A stretch of DNA of 64,000 bases. Origin: Erodium maritimum (lineage: Eukaryota > Streptophyta > Magnoliopsida > Geraniales > Geraniaceae). The notes under the pieces were generated by a model. The model searched no databases, was not told the DNA's origin, and worked only from the letters and a program-made list of their open reading frames with translations. Below, piece after piece: positions 34,182-45,749 of this stretch. Where the stretch lies: assembly GCA_963921825.1 (NCBI GenBank), contig OY997590.1, forward strand, positions 61,804,012 through 61,868,011. The letters run 5' to 3'. A program made the position numbers and the translations under genes. Numbering within the stretch: the stretch's first letter is position 1; each line of letters opens with the position of its first letter.

Positions 34182-34985
34182 CGTCCCTATCGAAAATTGA
34201 CTCGGCTCGAGGAGACAGCGTTGGTGTATTCATGGCTAAACAACTGCGGTAACTCGGATCAAGGGGGTAACCAAACGGGCATTGCATTTTGGGACGCCAT
34301 TCGCTGTGATCTCGCCATCATAACCTTCCAAACACCTTCGTCGGAGCGGTCGACCAAGAACTAAAAGCAACATTGGAGTACAAATAACCGGAAGTTGAAG
34401 ATGTTCCAAGACTGTTGGTCAAAGTTCAAGCACATCTACAAATCCGGTAGATTTGATGACCAGATAATGGAGGATGCGATAAAAGAATAAATACGATAAC
34501 GTCTTCGCTTGGAAGCACTGATGGACCCTTGTACGAAACAAGTCTTGTTTGGTGCATTGTTTCGAGAACGAGTTCTCGACGAAAAATGGTGACATCATCG
34601 GGACTGATGGTCCTCGTACACCGAGAACTCTTGGGTTGACCAACCCATTCTCTCATATGGACATCTTAACAATCGCTGCTGAAGAGCCTGAGGGTACCCA
34701 CCCAAGACCAATGTGCGGGCGCCGCCCTAAGAGTCAGAAGGCCGTAAAGGCGAGGAGGACGAAGGCTAAGGCCAAGAACGATTGTCCTAGCGACGTCTCG
34801 TTGGCCAAGAGCTTGAGGGGCATCGAGAAGCATCGCGAGGCACAACTAGGGGCTTCAGAGTCACTGTTCCGGGAATTCCGCTTACTCTAGCAGATGGATA
34901 TCTCCCACATGGAGCCCGAGGATTTAGCAACCCATAGGCTCTTTCTCCAAGGCATACCCAAGAGGATTTTTGGGTTGGTGTGATA

Positions 34986-35506
34986 TGTTGTTCAATATTT
35001 TTTTACAATCCCGTTATGTTTGTAATCAGCCGTTACTATATTAATCTAGTTTATTTATGTTTCAAGATGTTGGATAAGTTTATCATTTTATCTCCCAATG
35101 CTAAAAACACTCCACTAGAGAATTACCGAAAACGTACAACAATCCACCACATACTTACCAACACATAACCACTACATTAGGCAAGAGAAAGAGGAATTAG
35201 TCGAACAATTATTGTTATTGTACCAGTCATTTGTAGTTTTAATTTGCATGTAACATGTAATTTTAAATGTAGTTATTTCAATAAAAAAACCAAAACCATT
35301 GACATGAAAAGACTTAGGATTTCAAAGAAATATTTTGCTTAAGTTTAGTTTGTCCCTTCTTGTCTCGAGAACTGAATGCAAACCAATTATGTAACCGAGA
35401 AGATGTAATTTCCAATATCGTTAATTTACAACAACAAAAAAAACTCTATATGCATCTAAATTGTGTTGATATGAGTTGTTACAAAAGGTAAATCTACGCT
35501 AAAACA
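34986..35506. other. AT-rich sequence between Harbinger A and B
   Basis: No gene, TIR or RNA recognised. It may be the 3' non-coding part of Harbinger A. Confidence 0.4.
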
Positions 35507-35509
35507 TTA

Positions 35510-37110
35510 GAGCATCCACAATGGTGCGCTGGGAGCTGGCGGGGAGGTGCTGGCGGGGAGTAGTCGGCGGCGGGGAGGTGGCGGGGTACTGGAAGGGAGG
35601 TCGCTGGAGGGGAGCAGTGCCTGGGAGTTCCACGCCGGCACTCAGCGCCGGCGCCAATGGCTAGAAATCCAATTGCCCTCTGACTTTTTCTTGACAAACT
35701 AGAAAGGATTTTGAAAATAACAAAAAAATCAATGCTATTATCTCTAATTATATTATAAATACATGTTTGATTCAAACCAAAATCACAAACGATCTTGTTC
35801 TCATAAACCATCTAATTCCCTTTTCGCATTCTTGTTCTCACAAATTTGTTCATCGAAATGGCCAATTACCTAGCCAACGATTTGGATATGAATGCCATTT
35901 TGGCCGAAGTACTCAAAGAATGTATGTCCACCAACTTCGGTGACGGGTTGTTTTGGTCGATTCTCCACCACGTAAGCGAAACTACGTTTCACGTGACCGG
36001 AAAGCCGCAAACGAACGTTTAATGAGCGACTACTTCAACACGAACCTTGTGTACACGGAGGTGCAGTTCTGTCACCGCTTTAGAATGTTGAAGGCTGTGT
36101 TCCTCTGAATTGTTCATGCATTGGAGAATCACGATGCGTATTTCACGATAAGGTTGGATGTTGTGGGTAAAGTTTCCTTTCTCCTTATCAAAAATGTACT
36201 GCGACCATTAGGCAGTTATGTTATGGAATTGCAGCTGATGGATTGGACGAGTACTTGAAGATAGGCGAAACCACGTCATTAGAGTGTTTGAGAAACTTTT
36301 GCAGTGAAATCAATAAAGTCTTCGGTCCTACGTACCGGCGTAAACCTACACGAACTGATATGGACCACATTTTGGCGGTTAATGAAGCGCGAGGGTTCCC
36401 GGGCATGCTTTGCAGTCTTGACTGCATGCACTGGGAGTGGAAGAATTGCCCAACAGCGCTGTGAGGCTCCCATTCGTGGAGGGACCAAGGGAATCGACCA
36501 ACCGTTGTTCTCGAGGCGGTTGCAACTCGTGACTTATGGATTTGGCACTCGTTCATTGGCATGGCGGGATCAAACAACAATTTAACAATGTTGAACCATT
36601 CCAAACTATTCGCGGGCGTTATCAATGGTTGGCAACCACCGGTTCACTATACGATATATGGTAACCAGTACACACTCCCATATTATCTTGCTGATGGCAT
36701 ATACCCTTCGTGGCCAGTTTTTCTAAAAACAATTCTATTAGCTCAACGACCGAAATAGAAGAAGTTTGCTAAAGTCCAAGAAGCGTGCAAGAATGATGTA
36801 GAACGAGCATTCGGTGCACTCCAAGCTCGGTTTCACATGATCACTCGACCGAGCCGCTTGTGGATGCTCCAAGACCTTGGCTTGGTGATGAATGCATGTG
36901 TTATCATGCACAATATGATAGTCGAGGCAGAACATCATATCTACGACGGCTACATTGAACAAATAAATGAGGGTGGGCCAAGTCAAAAAAATTTTGCACA
37001 AGGAGGCTTTGTCCCGTCCCAGTTCATACTTGGAAACACTGCGAGGATGCAAGAGAAACACATACATTACCAGTTAAAGGACGATCTCGTCTAACACATT
37101 TGGAATAAAT
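35510..37110 (+). mobile_element. PIF/Harbinger element B, transposase-bearing
   Basis: TTA at 35507-35509 is followed by GAGCATCCACAATGGTG, the classic Harbinger end, then a short G-rich repeated stretch (GCTGGCGGGGAG-type, about 35527-35600) and a broken transposase. The right end was not found; unrelated sequence follows after about 37110. Element A supplies ORF1 and B the transposase, so together they carry both parts of a normal Harbinger. Confidence 0.75.
35858..37094 (+). pseudogene. Harbinger transposase (Plant_tran / DDE_Tnp_4 type), broken
   Basis: The ATG at 35858 opens MANYLANDLD. Recognisable blocks in different phases are: RKAANERLMSDYFNTN and FCHRFRMLK (about 36000-36100); DEYLKIGETTSLECL (36243); the TRTDMDHILAVNEARGFPGM block and SLDCMHWEWKNCP (about 36350-36460); ATRDLWIWHSFIGMAGSNNN; the YYLADGIYPSWPVFLKT block (36675); and DVERAFGALQARFHMI (36795). 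The first Asp (LDCMHW), the ADG Asp and the final Glu (VERAFG) are kept. The position usually Asp in the GS-x-D block reads Asn (NNNLTML). At least three phase changes and several stops, including one after LAQRPK at 36758, disable it. A normal protein is about 400 aa. It cut and pasted Harbinger DNA at TTA sites. Confidence 0.88.
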
Positions 37111-38533
37111 TTTGAGACGCCTAACTTTTTCTACCGCTTCGTAGTTTAAATTTCGATCGGTCATCTTGTACTAGTCCTCGCTGGTAGAGGGCATCGATCC
37201 AATGCTTCGAGCTCTGTTCCACTGTCAGGTGGCTCCGGCGAGCTTTGTAATCAGATGTAGAGCCTGCAGGTACAACTAGAGTCATCAGAAAGGTGGGGGG
37301 GGGGGGGGTCCGGGGGGCAGACCAAAGTATTCCTTTGGTTCGATCGTTTCCATCTCTGTGCGTGCTAGACCAAATCGATGAGGACGCTTTTTCGGATTTG
37401 TTGAGTTCAACTCTCCAGATGCAGCCTTGCAGGTTATCCAAAGTTTAAATGGTTTTAAATTTAATGGATATGTGCTATATTGCCTTAGCACGCCCAACAA
37501 AAGTCAGAAACTCGACAAAGAAACTGAGCATCACAGCTTTAGCTGGGAAAGTGAAGGGTTCGGTTTCTCATGCTGTTGAGGAGAGTTCATCGACTGAGAT
37601 TCGTAAGTTCCCTGTCGTTTGGCTTCCGAATGCTGATCAGAACTGGGTGGAAAAGTCTCTGTCACCGGTTCAATCATCACCGGAGCTGGAGTTTATCAGT
37701 CCACCAGAGCTGGACATCGGGGGAGCATCGGTTCCGCAACTCGCACTAAATGAGATTCAAATTTCAGAGAATCATATTCCTGATTTGGAGGATTTTCTTG
37801 ATCAGTCTCGAGGTATCGTCAATCCCGTGATTTTGGCTCAGGAATTTCCAGCTGAAAATTTGGATCCTACGATTGTGTGTGATGAGTACAACAACGAGGT
37901 GAATCGCGTTGGGGAAGAAGTAATTGCACACGTTAGTGGGCCTGTGCAACATATTGGGCCGATGGTTGGGCTTGGACAACCTGTACTGTTTTTAAACCCA
38001 AACTCCAACACCACCCTTCTACATTAGTAGGCCTGGTCAAGTCAGCTTTGTCGATCAGCGTCAGGTTGCGGTTTCGAAGGAGGTGGGTAGCCCGTGGAAG
38101 GATATCCTTCTCAAAGCTCCGAAACGACAGAGCCGGCCTCCAAAATTTTTAGAGGATTATTATACTGATAAATCTAAGCCTCGAGCTCGTTCTTTGAGTC
38201 GTGAGAGACTTGTCGCTCCTGTTGTTGTTTGGAAGCAGGCTGCACAAGCTCGTAACACTCAATTAGCTCAATTTCACTAAGCAAAGGCTTTTGACGATCC
38301 GAATTTGACCTCGGAAGATGATGAGTGGGTCACTGACGAGGGTTGATCGGTTCGATCGTGTTTCTTTGTTTCGGTTTTGTTTAGTGGCCGGTTTGTTTTT
38401 TGTTATTTGGTTTGCTCTTTTCTCGGGGTTTGTTCCCACAGCTCCAGCTGAGAGTTCCTTTGTTATGGTTTCGTTCTGGATTGATCCTATTTGGATTTTC
38501 TTTTTCAATAAAATTTTATGAGCTTATCCAAAA
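37111..38533 (+). mobile_element. LINE-type unit with ORF1 C-terminus and 3' tail
   Basis: An open frame at 37449-38027 (192 residues, acidic, Pro/Ser-rich) continues in another phase to about 38280 (VGSPWKDILLKAP, then an Arg/Ser-rich end). It is followed by T-rich 3' sequence and a LINE terminus, CAATAAAATTTTATGAGC then TTATCCAAAAAAAA, at about 38506-38533. The acidic tail plus T-rich 3' UTR is what ends plant L1 ORF1-type units; no RT is present. The 5' limit is unclear, and 37120-37440 (with a 14-G run at 37295-37308) is unassigned. Confidence 0.5.
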
Positions 38534-38539
38534 AAAATA

Positions 38540-39550
38540 GAACACACCTAGTGCCTATTGGAGAGCAATCGTTAAGAGCTAATCAAGAGGCTAGAGCTTT
38601 TTGAGGACCAATCGGAGATTAAACAGAGATAAATCGAATTAATTGGTGATTAATCGGGCCGGTTAATAAAGAAATGGTGTCTAAACGAAACCTGATCTGA
38701 ATTTTTTAAAACACTGTTGGAGAGTCAAATGTTTGTGAGAGTAGAAGTGAGTTGGGTTTGTTGGGAATGGAATGGAATGGAAGGTAGGTAGGTGTTGATG
38801 AAACCGGTGGAGTAAATTTTGAAGTGTAAAGAGGGAGGATGCGTGCGCCGTCCAAGGAGGCTCCTCTCTTTCTGTCTCCCTCTGAGTGCACGCGCATGAC
38901 TCATGAACCATATATAGCATGGCATCAAAAGAAATATTAGTATATCTGGTTTGGGTCTCTCTCTTTGGATCAGTGACCTAAACTCTTTCTGTCTCGCTTT
39001 TCTGCAGCTTTTTCTCTCAAGCATGTTCCATTAATGACTGTTTAAGAAATTTGGCCATGACTCTTCTTTAGGACTTCACGTACTTGTTAGCAACTAGAAC
39101 TAGCTGTACTAATAAGAAATCATCAACTTGACTTAAGACTCACCACCCATTCCCACTGCTCAAAAAGTTGAGAACCTCAAGCTTTTTACTCCAACCATCC
39201 AAATAGAAGTGGGTCATTACAAGCAAGACGGCACATTAACTACTTACAAATCAATCGCCTCTAAATTTTACTATTCATCCTTTAAATCTTCATTGGAATT
39301 GTCTATCAACAGTATGGAAAACACTAATGGATCTATTAAGCTTTCAACTTGGAACTTATTCTCCCTGACATGGGTTGGGCTGACCCACTTATAACTATGC
39401 ATGTACAACTTACCTTTGGTCGGCCCATTTCCTTTCCTTTATTTTGAATTCAATTCAAAAAATAACTCCCAAACAGGGAAAGGAAAACAGAAACGAGGCT
39501 GAGGGAAATTGAGGACATGATTGTTATTAGTGGGCCTTCAACTTTAAGTT
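38540..39550. other. intergenic, nothing supported
   Basis: Scattered short frames only. There are pyrimidine/purine-biased patches but no domain, RNA or repeat that I can name. Confidence 0.4.
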
Positions 39551-39553
39551 CAG

Positions 39554-40550
39554 TTTTTTTTTAAACGAGTAATCGGGGAAGTGTATTAGTGCAAGAAATA
39601 AACCATGCAAGGTGGGGCGTGCAAGCCCTGAGTTCCAGATATGTGTCCTGGTCGTCTGTAGGCAACCCATCGATCATGGGCCCGTAGAAAAATACTGCTT
39701 CTGCTCGCAGATACTAACTTAGGACATCCCCTTACCGACATCTCAAAATTCCGAAACTGAAAAATAAACATCCAACATACTAACAAAGCAAAATAGTCCA
39801 AACTCGAAACATAAAACTCATAAAGTAGACAGGAGTAAAGTGCTCTGAATGCGGTTTTTCCGAGACCTCCCAGCACCGGTAGTCTCGGGTCTGTGGGTAT
39901 AGTCTGTGATCGGACCCTTCCACCCTTGCCGGGTCTCCTCATTCCTCCGAAGGAGGCTGTGACGCCTCCGTCTGTGCATCCTGGACCTCCTCCTCGTCCC
40001 TCAACTTATGGACTTGTAGGATAAGATCTGTACTCTCGACCTCGTCTTCCCAGTCTAGGACCAGCTGCTTTTCCCCTGTTGTTGTTCCGGACTGGGATGG
40101 AGACGCCCCTCGTGGATTTGCCACGGCCAGCTCCGAGCAGATCTACTGAATCTCCCACGTGCTAAGAGGACGCGAGGTTGTCCTTACCGACTCAACATGG
40201 GGCAGTCGTAGGGTCGGTCAGGCCAAGGATTGAGGTCGCTCATGCGGGAGAGGCTGCAGCTCGACTTGCATGTCTTCCGGTGAGATTACCCCCGACGTGG
40301 TGTGAGCGCGAGGGGTATTGGACGATGGAGTGGCCCCCGATATCGCTGGATCCGAGAGGAAAACCATCGGGGAAAAGTTCATGTCTGACAGGAATGTGGG
40401 GGAGGGTTAAAGCGGGGATGGAACAACAATATTTGGCGATAGGGTAGTCAGGATCCATGGCGGCGACGGAGAAAAAGGTAGAAGGAGAGCAGAGATGGAG
40501 GAACGGGACGACAGCTTTCTCAGCTCTAGAAAACTCGTGAGAGAGTACTT
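39554..40550 (-). mobile_element. short LINE-type retroposon, minus strand
   Basis: On the minus strand it ends TACACTTCCCCGATTACTCG then TTTAAAAAAAAA (39554-39570), a common plant L1 3' end with its poly(A) tail. It starts near 40550 with a leader, then a short frame (40458-40240, MDPDYPIAKYCCS) and a second (40124-39939, acidic, EEEVQDAQTEASQPPSEE) in other phases. The acidic segment resembles the ORF1 linker. No RT. It is only ~1 kb, so it is internally deleted or non-autonomous. Weak similarity of the flanks (AACTTAAAG-like) could be a degenerate target duplication. Confidence 0.55.
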
Positions 40551-40559
40551 TTTAAGTTT

Positions 40560-40950
40560 TTAATTGAGTTGGTCTTCCAATATATTATCAAAGATTAATA
40601 TTTCACATAAAAAGAGTTCGCACTCTATATAAAAATAACTAATTTTTCTCAATTTATCAAATTAGTCTCAAATGGACTTGTCCTTATCTCTTTTCTCACT
40701 GGACTATTTTTCTCTTCAATTAATTCAGCTCCAAACTAGTAAACAAGTTTTTTTCATGAAGATGCGTGTTAGAATATAATTATGAGTAGACCTTTAAACC
40801 TTTTAGTTGAGTTGTTCCGCTAGTAATGATCTAATTCTCCTGCACAACGAAGTATAATCTATTTATTTACCATCCGCAACATCTCTCTCAAGATTGGTGA
40901 CCCATTAATGTAGATCGGAGAGGACAAATTATTGTGGACATCATTGTGAC
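40560..40950. other. AT-rich intergenic, nothing supported
   Basis: No gene or repeat recognised. Confidence 0.4.
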
Positions 40951-40959
40951 CAATTTTTG

Positions 40960-43090
40960 GAATCATTGGCTTCAGGGTTTTGAAGATTAGCATCAGTTTG
41001 CTTCAGATTGTTTTGGCAAAACAATTTGCGTGGAATTGTAAGGTGTGCGTTCAGAACTGTTTTCCTAGATTTGTGTTTTGCTGTTTTCGTTCCTTGTTAG
41101 GCCAAATTCTCGTGGAATCGTGAAGAGGATCTTTACCAGTTTGCTACATGTGCACTCAGAAGCTTAGGATTGGTTTTTACTGGTCACCGGCTAGAAAACT
41201 CAAGAGCGACGGTTCCTTTTCAGGCGTTTTTGTGCTTGGGCAGCTTTGGCTTGAGTTTTTTGTTGTTCGTCCGTGCTCTAGAGGGTTGAGGTCTTTAATG
41301 ACTGCTTCTTCTTCATCGTTCGGTCCACTGCCTGGTTTCAAAGGAGTTAACCTATGTTTTCTACCGATCGATCCAATGAGAATTCTGAGCGTATCAAACT
41401 TTTTGTTTGTCATTTACCTTACCAATCAACGGTTGATTGGCTTTTCAACCTTTTCAATCTACATGGAAAGGTGTTTAAGGCGGATGCAATTCGAAAGCCT
41501 AACCGTGGAGGTCTCTACTTCATTTTTATATGGGTACGTGATGTTGATGTTGATGTCATGATATCAAATATCCATGGTAGCTCGGTTCAGGGTGTGTGTT
41601 GTTGGTTGATTGAGCTTGGGAGAGAGGCAAGTCTAGTACCTTCTCTGGCAAGGTGTGGAAGAGGAAATTGAACCATGCGTCGGATGCAGCTGTGTTCCCC
41701 CAGGAAACTCCCTTTAGGTTTAAAGGCTCAATTGTTCCTAAACGTTGCGATATGGTTTTGTCAGGGTGTTTAGTTGTATCTCGTTCTTCTCGTAGCTTGG
41801 AAGCGATTCAGGAAGAGATTGAGAGAGAAGGGGTTATGGATTTAAAGTTTCGTTCTTTTGGAAACAAGGTGTTTCTTATTACATGTTTAGACCCGGGCTT
41901 TGAAGCAACGATGAAGGAAACAAAGTGGCGTTGGCTGGAGAGGTGGTTCATGATATCAATCTGTTCAGGGGATCTGGTGCTTAGGAGTGACTTTTTTCAG
42001 TGGGTGGTTGTTGATGGTATTCCTTTCCATGGTTGGAGCATCGAGAATCTCTTATCCATTAGAAAGCTTTTCGGTCCAGTCCTTTCGATTCATGGAGAGG
42101 AACTTGGGGCTTCTTCTGGTCGAACCTTTGTCTTGGTTCAGAGTGATAAAGTTTTGAGGGGCGAGGTGGTAGAGTTGGTCCTTAGTGAAACTGTTTTCGA
42201 GTCTTTATTTGAGACATTGATGAGAGTAGGGTCCCTAATACTCTGAGATCGGAAGATTTGGTCGGTGATCTTGTCCACTCTGGCGTTGTTTTTGAGTTTG
42301 ATTCAGATGACGATGTTGCAGGATCGACCTCCTTTACTGGTGCAAGTTCTAGGGAAGGTGATGATCCGTCAAAAACATCACTGTCTACTCTTGAGTTTTT
42401 AGATTCCGTCGACCCTGACGAGTTCTCTGTCCCTCTGACAATTCATCAGTGTGTGACGGCACCGGGTGTAGTGGTATATGACCCTCGCCCCTCTCCCTCT
42501 ATTGGTAATACGTATATTGAGGATGATTTCTTTGTTGAGGTCGGGGTCAAAAGAAGAAGAGGAGACCTAGAGGTCAAGGGAAGAAGAAGGCCTCAGCAAA
42601 GGTTTTTTTTATTAAGTTTAGCATCAAGGATAGAAGCAGGGTGGTTTCGATCGTTTTGGAAGGTAAGGTGGTCCATCATCCTTGGACTCTTGCTCGGCCA
42701 TGGGGTTTTCTCCCATGAGCAAGTCTTTGAGTTCTGAGGTTGGGGTTCAAGCTGAAACCAGTTTACTTTGTGACGGTCCAGACTTGGTTTGATTGTTGAG
42801 GCTGGACTCGTTTTTTTAGTTTTTGCTTTTTGTGGTGGTCTGGGTTGTTTATCTTTGGTTTTGTAGGGTTGTTGTGTTGTTAGGGTCGTGCTTTTTTGTT
42901 TTTGATTTTTACGGTGTTTTCGTGTTTTTCTGTTTTGGTTGGTTCCTCCGTGTGGGAGGTGGTTGCTTTTGTGAGAGTTAGCTCTTTTGAGTTTTGATCT
43001 GGTATTGAGGATGAGACCCTTTATTGGGTGCCTCTCTTTGCCTCGTCATTCTATCTTTGAAGTACATGTGCTTGATAAAATTTCGCCTAT
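40960..43090 (+). mobile_element. LINE-type unit with RRM and DUF4283 ORF1, no RT
   Basis: A T/G-rich leader, a broken ORF1 (41354-42737), ~350 bp of T-rich 3' UTR and a typical plant L1 terminus (TGATAAAATTTCGCCTATC then AAAAAA, at about 43075-43098) in that order. ORF2 (endonuclease-RT) is absent although both ORF1 and the 3' end are present. A target duplication was not found. It ends about 360 bp from the NRT2.5 stop codon. Confidence 0.75.
41354..42737 (+). pseudogene. LINE ORF1: RRM followed by DUF4283
   Basis: The first frame (41354-41671) has an RRM: IKLFVCHLPYQSTVDWLFNLF (RNP2-like), FNLHGKVFKADAIRKPN, GLYFIFIWV (RNP1-like) and ISNIHGSSVQG. A phase change near 41650 leads into 41653-42246 with a DUF4283 core: LSGCLVVSRSSRSLEAIQEE, FGNKVFLITC and WVVVDGIPFHGWSIENLLSI. 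Another phase change near 42235 leads into an acidic tail (FEFDSDDDVAGSTSF, to 42737). RRM-DUF4283 is the standard ORF1 layout of one class of plant L1 elements, which bind element RNA. Two frameshifts disable it. Confidence 0.82.
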
Positions 43091-43459
43091 CAAAAAATAA
43101 ACTAATCCCAATTTTTAGGTTTAATAAACATCAAGCTTTGAAATTGTTTGAATCCACTTTGTTGCCTCTTTCGATAAGTGGGGGATTAGATTTCTAACAA
43201 AAATCAATGCTCTATAGAGCTCCATCATACGGATCTAATTTTAACACACTGTTACGGGTAATATGCCTTTTGAAACTTGAAAAAAAAAACAGTGGCATTC
43301 ATTTGAAGACTGTAGAGATGAAGTTGCTGTTATTACACAGAGAAGTTGAAATGTTGACAATCCACTACAGTACAGCTACAAAGATATAGAAAAGTAGCAA
43401 CTTTATCAACATGAAAATACAGACACACGATATTCTGCTTGCCAACTTGTGGTTTATGT

Positions 43460-45071
43460 TCAAACATGGTGTGTTTGTGGGGGGCTGTCGTCGGAGGGCA
43501 TTGTTCCGGCATCCCCTCTTCTGCCTCTTTCGCGTACGCTGTTGGAAGCGAATTTCAAACTTGCCTCATGGAACCCCTTTTCCTTCTCCTTAGAGCTCCA
43601 TTCTGACATGTAGTAGTCCTCTTCAGTTGAGGTCTTCCCTGACGATGGCCCCAAAAACATCCCTCCCCATTGAGGGAAGTGTATGAGACATATCGGGAGG
43701 GTGCAACAAATGATCATGATACCCATCAGTGTTATGCCCGTTTCTTTCGAGTACTTTGATCCTTTGAAAAATATCAGCTGTGTCACCACCGCACCCACAT
43801 TCCCTCCTCCTCCCGTCATGCCAGAGATTACTCCCAACGACCTTAAAAATAACACAAAATCAATCACAATGAACAAACGATTAAAAGCTCAAGCTGATAG
43901 TTAAAGTTCCAATTATAACTATATTCTAACAGTACCTTCTTGAGACGAAGGGAACGACCCCAAATGTGAGGCCGCACGCAGCTTGGACGAAGAAGGAGAA
44001 AGCGATCATGACTACAATAGATGCGCCTAAAGATCCGACCTGGCCGAGAACCACACATAGAACCCCTCCCAGGGTCTGCACCGCCCACAAGGTCCACAGC
44101 CTACCTCTCATCCCGAACCTCTTAGCCACAACATCCGAGATTATACCTCCCGCGGGCCGAGAAACCAAGTTGGCCAATCCAAAGCTCGCCGCTATGATCC
44201 CCGCAGTGTGGAGTTTGAGGTCGAATCTGTCGTAAAAGTACTCCGCAATGATGTTGTCTATCGTCAGCTCCACCCCGAAACAGTACCCGTAAGTCAACGC
44301 CAGGATCCACCCCCTGTAGTTGGTGACCCCGTGTTGGAAAACCCGCGAGAAACTATCTTTGGGCTTGTCCCCGGACTTGTGCAGGCCGTGGAAGTTGCCG
44401 TCGGGCATGTCTTGGCCGAAGATGAGGATGGCGAATGCAGATAGCATCTGGAACAGGGCGGGGATGAAGAATGCTATCCTCCACGCCGTGAACTTGACGG
44501 CGCCGACGTCACGGATGACGCCGAACACAAGTGGCATGATGAGTTGGGTCGCCCCGCCGCCTAGGTTCCCCCACCCGCCGGCGACGCCGTTGGCGGTCCC
44601 CACCACGGGGGCGGAGAACATGGAGCTCATCCAGAATTGGGTGGACACGAAAGTGGCCAGAGAGAAACCTGTGAAGAAGCGCACCAGGAGAAAGGAGATG
44701 GGCGAAGAAGCCATTGCGGTGAGGTAAACGGCGGGTGCGGTGACGAGGATGAGCAAGGCGGAGGCGAGGCGCGGCCCGAACAGGTCGCAGGCCGTGCCCA
44801 TGGCTACCCTGGCGAAGACGGCGCCGCACACCGACGCGACGCCGGCGTTGCCGATGTCCGTGGCCGTCAGGTTGAGGTTGTCTCGTATGATGGGAAGGAG
44901 CGGCGGCGCGGCGAAGGTGGACACGAAGCATGCAAAGAACGACACCCACGACAGATGAAACGACCGCATGTGAGGTGCCGCTGCTGAGAACAACCTGAAC
45001 TCGGTAGCTTTGTGCTCCGAATCCACCGGGAGAGCGAACTTCGGCGGCTCCGACTGACCTGACACCTCCAT
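43460..45071 (-). CDS. NRT2.5: high-affinity nitrate transporter NRT2.5-like, two exons, 505 aa
   Basis: Exon 1 is 45071-43936 and exon 2 is 43841-43460; the single intron is 94 bp, GT/AG, phase 2, joining FVSRR to [17 protein letters not shown]. The start MEVSGQ (45071) was preferred over an upstream in-frame ATG (45104) because the family begins here. It is an MFS protein of the nitrate/nitrite porter family. Segments seen include [20 protein letters not shown] (about 39-58) and [10 protein letters not shown] (95-104). The nitrate signatures are [13 protein letters not shown] (about 164-176) and [15 protein letters not shown] (about 385-399). SRRSLGV and [13 protein letters not shown] resemble Arabidopsis NRT2.5 (502 aa, from memory) more than NRT2.1. 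Family knowledge: a plasma-membrane proton/nitrate symporter that needs NAR2/NRT3 and is induced by nitrogen starvation. It appears intact; the inferred subtype is fairly secure. Confidence 0.95.
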
Positions 45072-45140
45072 ATCGATCTCTACTGTATGAAACTCTATCA
45101 ACACCGGAGCTTAATATAATTGTGATGAACTAGTGTGAGC

Positions 45141-45150
45141 TTATATATAT
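45141..45150 (-). promoter_or_regulatory. TATA box of the NRT2.5-like gene
   Basis: The minus strand reads ATATATATAA about 70-80 nt upstream of the start codon, giving a short leader of around 40 nt. Confidence 0.55.
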
Positions 45151-45151
45151 A

Positions 45152-45733
45152 GTGTATAGTGATGTGGTTATGCACAAGTGGTATTCATTTTGTATTGTGC
45201 CTTTCTTTTGGACACAAACTTACCAATTCTGCAAAAGTGGGAAGAATAAAAGGGCTTTGTGCATGTGTTGGGTAGTGGCAGGTGACTTAGTGAGGGTACA
45301 AAGTAGCTGTTCTTGGCTTCGCGAGTGCACTAGGAAGCTGTGACTCGGAGGATTGTGTTACTGACTCGTGGCCCTTTGCGGTTGAGAAGGCAAGTCGTAG
45401 GCCGCATAAGTCTTCGTTTCCGCCAAGTCTTGCTGCCGCGAGACATAAGAGAATCGACGGACTTTGAATTCTGAGGCGTGAAAGGGAGCTTTTGTCAAGG
45501 CTTGATTTTTAATGGCTGGTGGGATGAATCCTTGGGTTAAGGAAAGTGACCTTCAGATGCAACTTGCGTTCGGATACCACTCACGAAACTGAGGGAACAG
45601 CGTTGCAGTGCGACTTGGTAAGAGATTCTTTGAATATTCATTGTCTCATGAACTAAAAGTCTATTTTGCCACTTATCTCATTTTCACACTTATTACATGG
45701 GCGTTTATAAAGACAATAATAGTTCAGCCTATT
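45152..45733. promoter_or_regulatory. upstream region of the NRT2.5-like gene, no named element
   Basis: About 580 bp without a gene, bounded by the LINE insertion at 45750. It must hold the proximal promoter; no specific motif is claimed. Confidence 0.35.
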
Positions 45734-45749
45734 AAATGAGGTTGACATT
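45734..45749 (+). repeat. left target-site duplication of the LINE-type unit
   Basis: AAATGAGGTTGACATT. The first A residues could belong to the tail on the other side, so the sure core is TGAGGTTGACATT. Confidence 0.85.

Larger units (their letters stand above)
18837..34985 (+). mobile_element. PIF/Harbinger element A (ORF1-bearing) split by three insertions
   Basis: Begins with GAGTATCTATAGTGGCG after a TTA target site (18834-18836), as Harbinger elements do. The element's own sequence is 18837-18995, 21945-22187, 32772-33448 and 34123-34985. In between lie a non-autonomous LTR element, a gypsy element and a hAT-like MITE, each bracketed by its own target duplication. The only coding content is the Myb-like ORF1. 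The right terminal inverted repeat was not found; sequence up to 35506 shows none, so the element may be truncated by element B or by decay. Without the insertions it is about 2 kb. Confidence 0.75.
22160..34985 (+). pseudogene. Harbinger ORF1 (Myb/SANT-like DNA-binding protein), interrupted
   Basis: The ATG at 22160 opens MAESNRSKYL and is cut by the gypsy insertion at 22188, then resumes at 32772 (SGFTISGF...). A Tyr/Ser/Gly-rich N-terminal region with WDYVPDS and EERFWGHPEEYVPSSLEQE follows. The SANT-like part at about 34195-34320 reads LTRLEETALVYSWLNNCGNSDQGGNQTGIAFW, as in plant Harbinger ORF1 and NAM-associated proteins. The KQHWSTNNRKLKMFQDCW and KSGRFDDQIMEDAIKE helices come next (about 34363-34490). 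The C-terminal region at 34550-34985 has RPMCGRRPKSQKAVKARR and a Met/Glu end (MEPEDLATHRLFLQGIPKR). Family knowledge: ORF1 assists the separate transposase. Several stops and frameshifts plus a 313 bp duplication make it non-functional. Confidence 0.8.

Noticed and set aside
44509-44987. Arg/His-rich frames overlapping the nitrate transporter on both strands
   Set aside because: Shadow frames in the GC-rich exon 1 of the NRT2.5-like gene.
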